64,000 bases of DNA. Origin: an uncultured Negativicutes bacterium (GTDB taxonomy: Bacteria > Bacillota > Negativicutes > Veillonellales > Megasphaeraceae). Below are positions 35,108 to 43,680 of this stretch, piece by piece; within the stretch, counting starts at the first letter, position 1, and each line of letters starts with the position of its first letter. A program made the translations under genes and the position numbers. The stretch is taken from the NCBI GenBank assembly GCA_900752195.1, contig CAADUJ010000021.1:85915-149914 (forward strand). Direction: 5' to 3'. The notes under the pieces were generated by a model. It was not told where the DNA came from and did no database searches. It saw only the letters and a list, made by a program, of their open reading frames with translations.

Positions 35108-35992
35108 TTAAGACAGGCGCAGAATCTGACGGCTTGGAATCTGGGCTGCAAAAATACCGACTGTCATAAGAATGCATCCCATGAATTCACGTGTCGTCAT
35201 CATTTCACCAAGAATGAGGAAACCACTTAAAGCACCAAAAATCATTTCAAAGCTCATGAGAAGTGAGGCTTCTGTTGCAGGCACCTTTTTCTGGCCGATA
35301 ATTTGAAACGTAAAACCAATGCCACTGGAGAAAATACCGCAGTACAGAATAGGAATGGCTGAATCCACAAGTTGCGTCACTGTCAGCTCTTCCCCTACAA
35401 ATGGCATGGTAAGGAAATTGAAAAGCGCACAAAAGAGAAATTGCCCGACTGCAAGGCTCAGACCAGAATAAGATTGGACAAAACGGTCGATGACGAGGAT
35501 GTGTAGTGACCAGAACGTAACGCCCACAAGGCAGAGCAAATCACCTAGATTAATGAAACTGTTATCACTGTGATACGCCAAGAAATAAAGTCCTACTACA
35601 GCTGTAAGGCATCCGATGACATGGGAAATACAGAGGGGTTTCTTTAAAAATGTACCGATGATGGGTACTACAACGATATAAAGAGCCGTAATAAATCCAG
35701 CCTTTCCGGCAGTTGTATAAAAAATTCCGAGCTGCTGTAAGGCGGCACCAGAATATAAGATAAATCCACAAATAGCACACGCCCCAATGAGCGGTATGGC
35801 ACATGGCTTTGTTTCTTTGGGGCCATCGTGTTTTTTGCTCAGCCATATTATCACAGGCATCACACAAAGGGCACCCAACAGAAAACGCATGCCATTGAAG
35901 CCGAATGCACCAATGGCGCCTGTACTCATTCGCTGTGCGACAAAGGCACAACCCCAGAAAAATGCAGCAGTCAATAAGAATAGACGATACAT
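35108..35992 (-). CDS. EamA/DMT-family transporter
   Basis: 294 residues from ATG 35992 with AAGGATG upstream. Ten membrane helices in two EamA repeats (about residues 5-130 and 145-285). Typical positions include FFWGCAFVAQR at the start, FITALYIVVVPIIGTFL in repeat 1 and PATEASLLMSFEMIFGALSG in repeat 2. Family members export amino acids, nucleosides or other metabolites; substrate not predictable. Monocistronic. Confidence 0.85.
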   Translation of the reverse strand: MYRLFLLTAAFFWGCAFVAQRMSTGAIGAFGFNGMRFLLGALCVMPVIIWLSKKHDGPKETKPCAIPLIGACAICGFILYSGAALQQLGIFYTTAGKAGFITALYIVVVPIIGTFLKKPLCISHVIGCLTAVVGLYFLAYHSDNSFINLGDLLCLVGVTFWSLHILVIDRFVQSYSGLSLAVGQFLFCALFNFLTMPFVGEELTVTQLVDSAIPILYCGIFSSGIGFTFQIIGQKKVPATEASLLMSFEMIFGALSGFLILGEMMTTREFMGCILMTVGIFAAQIPSRQILRLS

Positions 35993-36194
35993 ATACGAGA
36001 CATCCTTTCTTAAAAACAATCTGAAACTAATTATATCAAAAAAAAGCGCCTGTTTCTATGGATGATACAGATCTTTGGAACTGTATTGCCATCGTACAAA
36101 AATAGCCTTTCCCGCTCATCTGTGATAGAATAAGTGCAAGTATGTGTATGGTCCTGCATCTTACAGGGCCTACAGTGAAACGAGGAGAAAAACC

Positions 36195-37913
36195 ATGAAT
36201 TTAGACGGTATTACCTTACATTGCATTACGAATGAATTGGTCTCTATTTTACAAGGAGGGGCTATTTCAAAAATATATCAACTCGACCAACGTTCGTTAT
36301 ATTTCCGCATTTTCAATGAAACAGGCATTCATCATCTTATCATTACCCTGGATGATGCGCCTCGTCTTTATATTTCCAACCGGGTACCACCTACTCCGGA
36401 TGTACCGACAGGACTTTGCATGTTTCTCAGGAAATATTACGAAAATGGCCGTATCGCCTCTATAAAGCAACTACATCTGGATCGTTTAATCGATATAGAC
36501 GTGGATATTTTAGACGTATCAGGGAAACTCGTCACGCGAAAAATCCATGTTGAGCTCATGGGTAAATATAGTAATGTCATTTTTACGGAAGATGGCATAA
36601 TCATTGAAGCACTCATCAAGACAGCTAAAGGTAAAACGGCTGTCCGCACGATTGCACCGAAGACACCATATGAGTTCCCACCTAACTTCATGCGCATGGA
36701 CCCCTTTGAGTTTTCACCGTCAGAAATAAAAGAAATGCTTGATATGAATGACGATGAACCCCTTTCCAAGTGGATGCTAAAGCGTTTTAACGGTATGAGC
36801 ACCCTTGTACTGAACGAATTATCCTACCGAACGGATATAGATACATCCCAGTCAGTGGCGTCTTTGACAGACCAGGAAAAAACGTGCTGGGCTCAGAGCA
36901 TCTATGAATTCGGTACAGAATTAAAGGGAATCGAAGGAGCATACGTCTATACGGTAGGAGCTAAAGAGGTTATCTTCCCATTGGAACTTAAAAGCCTTGC
37001 AGCCTATCCACGACGTCATTTTACGCGTATCGGAGAATATCTTAGTGACTATCAATTAACACATCATATTCTCAACGGCGAACACATTGAGCTTCAAAAG
37101 AAAGTGTCAAAGCTAATTGAAAAGCAGAAACGAAAAATTAAACGTATTGCTCAGGAAATGAAGGAAACGTCTAAAATGGACACGTATAAACTCTATGGCG
37201 ATTTGCTCATGATCTACGCCTACGAAAAGCATGACCATGAAGAGCAGGTTACGTTACGCAATCTGTTGTCACCTGAACAAGAACCCGTGACGATTGCATT
37301 GAACCCTGCTTATTCCATGACAGACAATGCCAATCGTTACTATAAGCGCTATACGAAGATGCGTAACCGGATTCAGAAATCCGGAGAACTTCACAAGGAA
37401 AATGAAGACTATTTAAACTATCTTTACTCTCTCGAATACGCACTTGAAAATGCGAGTACAAAAGCGGAAATAGCCGATATTAAAGCAGAGATGCATGCCA
37501 TGGGCCTCATCAAATCAAGCAGCAAGGACAAACTGCGTCGTGAATTTTCTCAGGATATTTTGACCGTTATCATCGACGGTCTGGAAATCTGGATTGGCCG
37601 CAATAACAGGCAAAACGATTTTCTCACGTTCAAGAAGGCCCACCCTTATGATTTGTGGTTCCACGTCAAAAATCGGCCAGGCTCCCACGTCATCCTGGCC
37701 TGTCATCATGCCAAGCCGTCAAATCGTCAGTTAGAAGCTGCTGCCGAATTAGCAGCCTATTATAGCAAGGGGCGAAATGATGGCAAAGTCGAAGTCGATT
37801 GTACCCTCGTCCGAAACGTCAAGAAGCCGTCTCACGGAGCACCGGGATTCGTCGTATTTGAAGGACAGGATACGTATAATGTAACACCTAAAAAATGGGA
37901 ATCAACTGAGTAA
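36195..37913 (+). CDS. rqcH: RqcH/NFACT ribosome quality control protein (fibronectin-binding protein A homologue)
   Basis: 572 residues from ATG 36195 after GAGGAG. RqcH binds stalled 50S-peptidyl-tRNA complexes and adds C-terminal Ala tails. Seen: NFACT-N (residues 1-190, MNLDGITLHCITNEL), HhH region, long coiled coil (290-350 and 410-450), and NFACT-R near 480-560 with WIGRNNRQND and the conserved DLWFHVKNRPGSHVI. An extended -10 (TG-A-TAGAAT, 36123-36131) lies upstream. Often annotated as fibronectin-binding, but the RQC role is better supported for the family. Confidence 0.92.
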   Translation: MNLDGITLHCITNELVSILQGGAISKIYQLDQRSLYFRIFNETGIHHLIITLDDAPRLYISNRVPPTPDVPTGLCMFLRKYYENGRIASIKQLHLDRLIDIDVDILDVSGKLVTRKIHVELMGKYSNVIFTEDGIIIEALIKTAKGKTAVRTIAPKTPYEFPPNFMRMDPFEFSPSEIKEMLDMNDDEPLSKWMLKRFNGMSTLVLNELSYRTDIDTSQSVASLTDQEKTCWAQSIYEFGTELKGIEGAYVYTVGAKEVIFPLELKSLAAYPRRHFTRIGEYLSDYQLTHHILNGEHIELQKKVSKLIEKQKRKIKRIAQEMKETSKMDTYKLYGDLLMIYAYEKHDHEEQVTLRNLLSPEQEPVTIALNPAYSMTDNANRYYKRYTKMRNRIQKSGELHKENEDYLNYLYSLEYALENASTKAEIADIKAEMHAMGLIKSSSKDKLRREFSQDILTVIIDGLEIWIGRNNRQNDFLTFKKAHPYDLWFHVKNRPGSHVILACHHAKPSNRQLEAAAELAAYYSKGRNDGKVEVDCTLVRNVKKPSHGAPGFVVFEGQDTYNVTPKKWESTE

Positions 37914-37916
37914 AGG

Positions 37917-37947
37917 AAAAAACGTGGCTCATAACCACGTTTTTTTA
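37917..37947 (+). terminator. Terminator of rqcH
   Basis: AAAACGTGG-ctcataa-CCACGTTTTTTT hairpin with a seven-T run on the plus strand; the A run makes it usable on the minus strand as well. Confidence 0.88.
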
Positions 37948-37954
37948 CATATCC

Positions 37955-38812
37955 TTATTCGTCTAAATAGGTCCACCCATCTTGTTGATGGATTTTTTTC
38001 TCCTTCATCAGGTGACCAAGAGCACGCTTGAATGCAGCCTTGCTAAGGCCGAATTTTGCTTTTATGACAAGGGGTGCAGTCTGATCACTGTAAGGCATCT
38101 TTCCGTTTCTCGTATGGAGAAATTCGAGAATCTTTGTGCAATCTTCTTCCATGGCTTTTTCCTTCACTTGACGCAAGGAAACATTGATGCGCCCATCTTC
38201 ACGTTTATAGGTAATACGTGCTTTAACCATCTGTCCGATGAGGATGGGACCGTTGCATTCACTTTTATGAAGGAATGCAATCCATCGTTCCCGCGTCATG
38301 AGGTAGGCCCCTTGATCAGTCATGTTATAGACAGCCCCTTCAACCCAATTGCCTACTACCGCATCTGTGGCCGGCTTGGAGGCGCGACGCATTTCGTCTT
38401 CTACTTCCATGGATACAGCAAGGCGGTGGGACTTATCTTCATATAGCTTGACCCACACGTACTCCCCTTCTTTGGGACGACCTTTCATTTCAGCAAAAGG
38501 CATGAAAATCCCTCGTTCTGTGCCTACATCCACGAAGGCACCGAAACGTGTCGTATTGATGACGGGAGCATAGCCAATCTGACCGATTTTTAATTTTGGC
38601 AGACGCATGCTTGCCGTCAAGCGGCCTGATGGATCATGATAAAGAAAGACTTCTACTTTATCTCCAACGGCGACATCATGGGTCTGCTGATTCTTATGAA
38701 GCAGTATATCGTCGTTCGTATTGCCAGTGCCACCGTCTAAAAAAGCTCCCATTTCACCGATTCGGAGTACTTCTAAGGTGACAATGCTGTTTTCCTGTAA
38801 TACTTGTTCCAT
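37955..38812 (-). CDS. cvfB: CvfB-like S1-domain RNA-binding protein (YitL)
   Basis: 285 residues from ATG 38812 with AAGGGGAA upstream. Seen: three S1-like OB folds (about residues 1-65, 68-130 with GYAPVINTTRFGAFVDVG, and 145-215 with GAVYNMTDQGAYLM), then a winged-helix domain (215-285, DQTAPLVIKAKFGLSKAAFK). This is the domain order of CvfB, a virulence and RNA regulator in staphylococci. Start is one base after the rsfS stop, so coupled. Confidence 0.88.
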   Translation of the reverse strand: MEQVLQENSIVTLEVLRIGEMGAFLDGGTGNTNDDILLHKNQQTHDVAVGDKVEVFLYHDPSGRLTASMRLPKLKIGQIGYAPVINTTRFGAFVDVGTERGIFMPFAEMKGRPKEGEYVWVKLYEDKSHRLAVSMEVEDEMRRASKPATDAVVGNWVEGAVYNMTDQGAYLMTRERWIAFLHKSECNGPILIGQMVKARITYKREDGRINVSLRQVKEKAMEEDCTKILEFLHTRNGKMPYSDQTAPLVIKAKFGLSKAAFKRALGHLMKEKKIHQQDGWTYLDE

Positions 38813-38813
38813 A

Positions 38814-39197
38814 TTATTCCCCTTCAAACGGAATCCGTTCCGCATCGCACCAGAGAGTTTCCAATTCGTAATACTGACGATCTTGTTCTACGAATACATG
38901 CGCTACAACGCTACCGGCATCAATGAGAATCCACCGTCCTGAACGATACCCTTCTACATGAAGGATTTCATATCCCTGTTTTTTCATTTCTTCTTCGATG
39001 TTGTCAGCAATACTCTGGGCCTGACGAGTATTGCGCGCACTGGCGATGACAAATGTATCCGCCATGATAGACGCATCTTCCATATTTAAAATCACAATAT
39101 CCCACGCTTTTTTATCATAGGCTGCCTGAGCGACAATTTCGTAGTCTTTTTTCTTTGTATCTTCTGCTTTTACAGCTTGTTTCATTGTAATTGGCAT
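38814..39197 (-). CDS. rsfS: Ribosomal silencing factor RsfS
   Basis: 127 residues. Binds uL14 and blocks 30S-50S joining in nutrient stress. Seen: DIVILNMEDASIMADTFVIA, ARNTRQAQSIADNIEEEM, EGYRSGRWILIDAGSVVAHV, and WCDAERIP. ATG 39197 follows AAAGGAGAG. A basic N-terminal tail of about 15 residues is a little longer than usual. The rsfS-LCP-yqeK-nadD order is common in Firmicutes. Confidence 0.94.
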   Translation of the reverse strand: MPITMKQAVKAEDTKKKDYEIVAQAAYDKKAWDIVILNMEDASIMADTFVIASARNTRQAQSIADNIEEEMKKQGYEILHVEGYRSGRWILIDAGSVVAHVFVEQDRQYYELETLWCDAERIPFEGE

Positions 39198-39277
39198 GTA
39201 TCTAATTCTCTCCTTTTACACTAACAGTATATTGCTAACTAGTTTCTTTTATACATCTGCAAAACGACAGGATAATC

Positions 39278-40246
39278 TTACTCATTGGCTATGGAATTAT
39301 TTGTCGTCCCAATTATTTTCTGTACTTCTACAGGGTCATAATTCCACATGAGATCCTGATTATGCGTTTTGCTTTCCGTATCGACTCCAGATTCACCAGG
39401 AATGATGTAGAAATGAATAGCATCGACAGGAACATTGTGGAACGTCCAGGCCAATTTGGCCATATCCTTTGAGGAAATATTCGAATCTACATAATTCCAA
39501 ATCCGGTAGATTCGGAACATATTGGTAATGCCGAAATGCTGAATGCCATCTTCATAAAAAGCTTTGACGAACCGTTCTTGACGTTGCGTTCGTGATATTT
39601 CTCCGTCTCCATCAAGATAACGCATATAGCCTGATGCTTCTGCTCCAGTGAGATGCTGGTAGCCTTGACCTAGGTTAAAATCGACGGTTCCATCGGCATG
39701 TTCATGATACATAGGCTTTTCCACATATAAATCAAAACCGCCGATCATGTCGATCATACGCGTAAAGGTAGATGGCGTAAAGGAAATATAATACGGCACG
39801 GGAATCTTAAAAATATCTTCCATAACGGCACGCGTCAGCGACAGACCGCCTTCGGCATAAATATCTTTCAGCATTTGATTGCCCTTTTCCTTACGGCCTT
39901 CGATTTTCGTATTATCCGGCAACATGATAAAATCGATGACCTTTTTTTCCTTGTTAATGGCGGCAAGGCCAATGAAATTTGCCTGCGACGGTGTCTGTTC
40001 ATCAACGCCGACGACAAGGACATACAATGGGATATCAGGGCTGGACTGGGTAAAATCCTGGCTTTCTCGTTGTGCCTGTGCCGTTTCCGGTGTTTTCAGG
40101 TGATTCCACGCTAACCCGATGATGATCACGAGAAGGATACAAACGATGCCTGCAAACAGCTTTACCCAGAGAGGGTGGTTGCGGGACTGATGTGGCTTTT
40201 TCTGCACCTTTGGGTTATGCCTTTGGTGTTGCTTCAAATCTGCCAT
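39278..40246 (-). CDS. LytR-CpsA-Psr (LCP) family protein
   Basis: 322 residues. LCP enzymes attach undecaprenyl-linked glycans to peptidoglycan or other wall components. Seen: basic cytoplasmic tail (1-27), one membrane helix (LFAGIVCILLVIIIGLAW), then the extracytoplasmic LCP domain with VLVVGVDE, DFIMLPDNTKIE, VPYYISFTPSTFTRMIDMIG and the core YMRYLDGDGEISRTQRQERF carrying the Arg residues that bind the pyrophosphate. Two bp downstream of yqeK. In this SLH-type diderm the substrate could be a wall polysaccharide; unproven. Confidence 0.9.
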   Translation of the reverse strand: MADLKQHQRHNPKVQKKPHQSRNHPLWVKLFAGIVCILLVIIIGLAWNHLKTPETAQAQRESQDFTQSSPDIPLYVLVVGVDEQTPSQANFIGLAAINKEKKVIDFIMLPDNTKIEGRKEKGNQMLKDIYAEGGLSLTRAVMEDIFKIPVPYYISFTPSTFTRMIDMIGGFDLYVEKPMYHEHADGTVDFNLGQGYQHLTGAEASGYMRYLDGDGEISRTQRQERFVKAFYEDGIQHFGITNMFRIYRIWNYVDSNISSKDMAKLAWTFHNVPVDAIHFYIIPGESGVDTESKTHNQDLMWNYDPVEVQKIIGTTNNSIANE

Positions 40247-40248
40247 TT

Positions 40249-40842
40249 TTATTTATCGCCTGCCTTCATATCCAATATCTGTCCATTCCGGTTGATAACG
40301 GTTCCAACGAAAATAGTCTTTCCCTGCTCGAGCAGATGGGAAATAGTCGAATCATATCCAGCAAGGACGGCATCATCTAAATTATCTGCTGCAATGCGCC
40401 GTAAGTTTTCGACGCCATCAAAGTCACGATTGTCCTCAATATAATCAGCGACAAAGATAATTTTTTCCAAAATTCCCATGTGGACAGCTCCTGTCGTATG
40501 ATGGGCAAGAGCCGCCAGAATGTCCTCATCGTCGATTCCATAGGTTTCCTTTGCCACTGTTACGGCAGCATAGCCATGAAGCAGACTGCCTGTAGCCATA
40601 ATGACTGGATCCAGCGTATCTCCAAACGCTTTACGAGCCAAGTTCTGCATTTCTTCCAAAGGCTTCTGTTTAGCTGCATCATGCAGCAAACCTGCCAATT
40701 CTGCCTTATCTACATCGGCACCATATCGTTCTGCGAGAATCCGAGCAGCTTTGGCTACGCCGAGGACATGCGTAAAGCGATGCGGCGTCAGATGTTGTTG
40801 AAGGTCCTTGGTAATTCGTTCCTTTAGCACTCCTTTTGTCAT
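40249..40842 (-). CDS. yqeK: YqeK-like HD-domain Ap4A hydrolase
   Basis: 197 residues. Symmetrical diadenosine tetraphosphatase of the HD superfamily with an Fe centre. Seen: FTHVLGVAKAA (first His), GLLHDAAK (HD pair), LLHGYAA, LAALAHHTTG and IIFVADYIEDNRDF. Overlaps nadD by ATGA. Length matches the family. Confidence 0.93.
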   Translation of the reverse strand: MTKGVLKERITKDLQQHLTPHRFTHVLGVAKAARILAERYGADVDKAELAGLLHDAAKQKPLEEMQNLARKAFGDTLDPVIMATGSLLHGYAAVTVAKETYGIDDEDILAALAHHTTGAVHMGILEKIIFVADYIEDNRDFDGVENLRRIAADNLDDAVLAGYDSTISHLLEQGKTIFVGTVINRNGQILDMKAGDK

Positions 40843-41441
40843 GTGTATATCCCATTCTTTCTTATATAATCCAATACGGCTGGTGGCATCATATAGCGGA
40901 CAGAACCGCCTTTTACGATACGCTTTCGGAGTTCCGTTGACGAAATCTTCATCGTCGGTACTTCCATCTTGACAATATGTTTTCCCAAAGAGCCGAAACG
41001 TTGCACCACCGGCGTAATCGTCTCTGTCCCATCAGGCCGGGAAGCAGCGATGACATGGCAGAGGTTTAAAATAGCCTCAGGCTCATGCCAGTTAGGAAGA
41101 TCCTGAATGGCATCTGTACCGGATATAAAATAAAGATCGTACTGGTCGCCATAGGTATTTTTCAATAGTTGCAACGTATCAAGCGTATACGAATTGCCGC
41201 CACGACGGATTTCCATATCGCTGACGACAAAATGAGGATTGTCTTCCGTTGCGAGGCGCACCATTTCTAACCGTTGTGCCGCCGTAGCACCGGGGACATC
41301 CTTATTCGGTGTCATATAGGAGGGTATGAACAGAACCTTTTCGAGTTGAAAGGACTGGTATGCTTCCTCGGCAATCATGAGGTGGCCCAGATGGATAGGA
41401 TTAAAGGTGCCACCAAAGACTCCCAGTTTCAATCGTTTCAT
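40839..41441 (-). CDS. nadD: Nicotinate-nucleotide adenylyltransferase
   Basis: 200 residues. Forms deamido-NAD from NaMN and ATP. Seen: GGTFNPIHLGHLMIAE with the (H/T)xGH nucleotidyltransferase motif, FIPSYMTPNK, FISGTDAIQDLPNW, and the C-terminal ISSTELRKRI. ATG 41441 has GGGGAGG about 13 bases upstream, inside the end of the preceding small ORF. Together with pncB it covers NAD salvage. Confidence 0.95.
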   Translation of the reverse strand: MKRLKLGVFGGTFNPIHLGHLMIAEEAYQSFQLEKVLFIPSYMTPNKDVPGATAAQRLEMVRLATEDNPHFVVSDMEIRRGGNSYTLDTLQLLKNTYGDQYDLYFISGTDAIQDLPNWHEPEAILNLCHVIAASRPDGTETITPVVQRFGSLGKHIVKMEVPTMKISSTELRKRIVKGGSVRYMMPPAVLDYIRKNGIYT

Positions 41442-41589
41442 GGATGAGATAGATTCCTCCCCAGATAAATAAGACCAATAGCATGTAGCCTAACAAGAAC
41501 CATGCATAGTGTCGATACTCATAGCGGGTCTTCGGCGACGATGCATATTGTCTGATGGTCCGCCAATACCCTCTAATGCTGCGCATCAT
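41401..41589 (-). CDS. Small single-helix membrane protein (hypothetical)
   Basis: 62 residues. The ATG overlaps the proA stop as ATGA and the end overlaps nadD by 41 bp. Basic, Tyr-rich N-terminal half (YWRTIRQYASSPKTRYEYR) followed by one strong membrane helix (WFLLGYMLLVLFIWGGIYLI). The hydrophobic segment and coupling favour a real gene; the large overlap with nadD and lack of a strong ribosome binding site argue against. Family unknown. Confidence 0.5.
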   Translation of the reverse strand: MMRSIRGYWRTIRQYASSPKTRYEYRHYAWFLLGYMLLVLFIWGGIYLIHETIETGSLWWHL

Positions 41590-42839
41590 GAGCGAATCTG
41601 TCCCTGCCCATGAATAATGTATTTATAGCTGACAAGCTCATTTAACCCCATAGGACCACGGGCGTGTAGTTTTTGCGTGCTGATGCCGATTTCAGCACCA
41701 AATCCAAACTCAAACCCATCGGTAAACCGCGTCGAAGCATTGACGTAGACGGCTGCCGAATCGACAGCCCGCAGGAACAGTTCAGCCTGGGCCTTATTTT
41801 CCGTCACAATCGTTTCGGAATGATGAGTACCATATTTGGCAATATGTTCCATCGCTTCTTCCATGGAAGACACAGTACGAATCGACATAATCAGAGCATT
41901 ATATTCCGTGCGCCAGTCTTCCTCTACTGCTTCTTTTATATCACTTCCACCGCATGATACGGCTATTTCATCTCCACGCATTTCCACATGCTTTGCCTTG
42001 AGGACGGGAATGAGCTTCTGGAGCAGAGGTTCTATGACATCTTTATGAACGAGCAACGTTTCCATCGCATTACACGTCGACGGCCGCTGGACTTTTGCAT
42101 TTTCGATGATGGCAACGGCCTTGTCCAAATCGGCATCACGATCGACATACACGTGGCAAATGCCACTCCCTGTTTCGATAACAGGAACCTTTGCCGTATC
42201 GACAACCATGCGGATGAGTCCGGCGCCACCTCGAGGAATGGCAACATCGATGTAGTTGCGAAGTGTCAGGAGTTCCCGCACGAGGGCCCGGTCCGTATTC
42301 TCCATAAGTCCTACAGCAGTACTGGGAAGACCTGCTTTTTCCAGTCCTTCTTTCAAGACATGGCTAAGTGCCGTATTCGAACAGATGGCTTCACTACCAC
42401 CACGCAAAACAGTGGCGTTCCCCGATTTGATGCATAAGGATGCTGCATCCACCGTTACATTGGGACGCGATTCAAAAATGATGCAAATAACACCTAACGG
42501 GACCGTTACTTTCTGGATAGAAAGACCGTTCGGCCGTGTCCACTCATCTAATACCGTACCTACGGGATCAGACAATTCCATAAGCTGACGCACGCCTTCT
42601 GCCATATCTGCAACGCGTGACTCTGTAAGGCGAAGACGATCGAGCATCGCAGGAGCCATACCATTCTTTTCCGCTCTCTCTAAATCTTGTGCATTAGCCT
42701 GTAAAATATCTGCACAATGCCTTTGCAAGCCATCGGCAATATAAGATAAAGCCTGATTCTTCTGTTCAGATGTGGCAAGAGACAGGGCCGTTGCAGCTTG
42801 TTTTGCGGCTCTGGCTTTACGTATTGCTTCCGATTCCAT
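41586..42839 (-). CDS. proA: Glutamate-5-semialdehyde dehydrogenase (gamma-glutamyl phosphate reductase)
   Basis: 417 residues from ATG 42839 behind GAGGAGGG. Second step of proline synthesis. Seen: PLGVICIIFESRPNVTVDAA, CIKSGNATVLRGGSEA, IPRGGAGLIRMV, catalytic Cys region AKVQRPSTCNAMETLL, and NASTRFTDGFEFGFGAEIGIS. Full length for ProA. It follows proB by 11 bp and depends on the same transcript, so readthrough or splicing of the IStron upstream may matter for its level. Confidence 0.96.
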   Translation of the reverse strand: MESEAIRKARAAKQAATALSLATSEQKNQALSYIADGLQRHCADILQANAQDLERAEKNGMAPAMLDRLRLTESRVADMAEGVRQLMELSDPVGTVLDEWTRPNGLSIQKVTVPLGVICIIFESRPNVTVDAASLCIKSGNATVLRGGSEAICSNTALSHVLKEGLEKAGLPSTAVGLMENTDRALVRELLTLRNYIDVAIPRGGAGLIRMVVDTAKVPVIETGSGICHVYVDRDADLDKAVAIIENAKVQRPSTCNAMETLLVHKDVIEPLLQKLIPVLKAKHVEMRGDEIAVSCGGSDIKEAVEEDWRTEYNALIMSIRTVSSMEEAMEHIAKYGTHHSETIVTENKAQAELFLRAVDSAAVYVNASTRFTDGFEFGFGAEIGISTQKLHARGPMGLNELVSYKYIIHGQGQIRS

Positions 42840-42850
42840 GATAACCCTCC

Positions 42851-43534
42851 TCACTGCATGAGCACGAGATTATCGCGATGAATAACCTCTTCATAAATGC
42901 CATCATGACCGAGGACATTTTTAATACAGTCCGACTGCAATCCTTTGATGGCATTGATATTGACACTGCTATAATTGACGATGCCTTTGGCAATGACATT
43001 TCCCTCATACGTAACTGTTACAATATCGCTTTCATGGAAACGACCTTCGACGCATTTGATACCAACTGGAAGAAGGCTGGATCCATGTTTGATCAAGGCA
43101 TCGGCACAGCCTTGATCGACGATGAGATTACCCATGGAACGGCTTCCCGAAACGAGCCATCGTTTCTTAGAATGAAGATGGTTGTGCTTTGCTTTGAATA
43201 GTGTCCCCACAGGTTCCCCTTTGCAGATGCGTCGAATAATGCCGTCTTCACTACCCGAAGCGATGACCATATCGACATCTGCTGCCGTGGCGATACGGGC
43301 AGCCTGGATTTTCGTGTACATGCCACCGGTTCCCATGGAAGATCCGGCACCGCCGGCAATGTCAAATAAGTTCTTATCGATTTCCTTGACGACAGGAATG
43401 ATAGTTGCATCTGCATGGGTTTGTGGATTTGCCGTATAGAGCCCGTCAATATCGCTTAATAAGATGAGCAAATCTGCTTCAACGATACCGCTTACCATAG
43501 CTGACAGCGTATCATTATCCCCTATTTTAAATTC
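42851..43534 (-). CDS. proB: Glutamate 5-kinase, 3' exon (C-terminal 227 residues) of IStron-split proB
   Basis: Continues the kinase directly after the element: EFKIGDNDTLSAMV, LLILLSDIDGLYTANP, GTGGMYTKIQAARIA, then the C-terminal PUA domain (about the last 90 residues, SMGNLIVDQGCADALIKHG). The ProB family motif is NEND-VA-(D)E-KFGDND; its left half is at 45735-45760 and its right half here, so residues meet exactly if bases 43535-45734 are removed. 684 bases including stop keep the frame. An internal ATG at 43498 would give a fragment lacking the phosphate site, which is unlikely to be a kinase by itself. Confidence 0.92.
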   Translation of the reverse strand, partial: EFKIGDNDTLSAMVSGIVEADLLILLSDIDGLYTANPQTHADATIIPVVKEIDKNLFDIAGGAGSSMGTGGMYTKIQAARIATAADVDMVIASGSEDGIIRRICKGEPVGTLFKAKHNHLHSKKRWLVSGSRSMGNLIVDQGCADALIKHGSSLLPVGIKCVEGRFHESDIVTVTYEGNVIAKGIVNYSSVNINAIKGLQSDCIKNVLGHDGIYEEVIHRDNLVLMQ

Positions 43535-43680
43535 CTGAACCTCCCACGACTAAAGTCGCGGGGTTCTTGCTTCATCGAGTCTTGCACCGAAGTTGCGACT
43601 TACTGACTCTCCACAAGCTATCCCCGTAGTTCCTACGGTTCTAATATATGTTATTTACGCAATTCCTAGGATTCTCTTCC
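43535..43680 (-). ncRNA. Putative omega RNA (TnpB guide) at the right end
   Basis: The region from the tnpB 3' end to the element end folds into hairpins: CCGTAG-GAA-CTACGG (near 43628-43641), one around CGCAACTTCGGTGC (near 43585-43600) and the terminal GACTAAAGTC stem. In IS605 elements this region is the scaffold of the TnpB guide RNA, with the guide taken from flanking DNA. Here that would be the first bases of the proB 3' exon. Exact RNA ends are inferred, not seen. Confidence 0.6.

Noticed and set aside
42851..43498. A separate kinase-like gene starting at ATG 43498
   Set aside because: It lacks the N-terminal kinase half and its preceding codons (EFKIGDNDTLSA) are clearly ProB, continuing to the element boundary.
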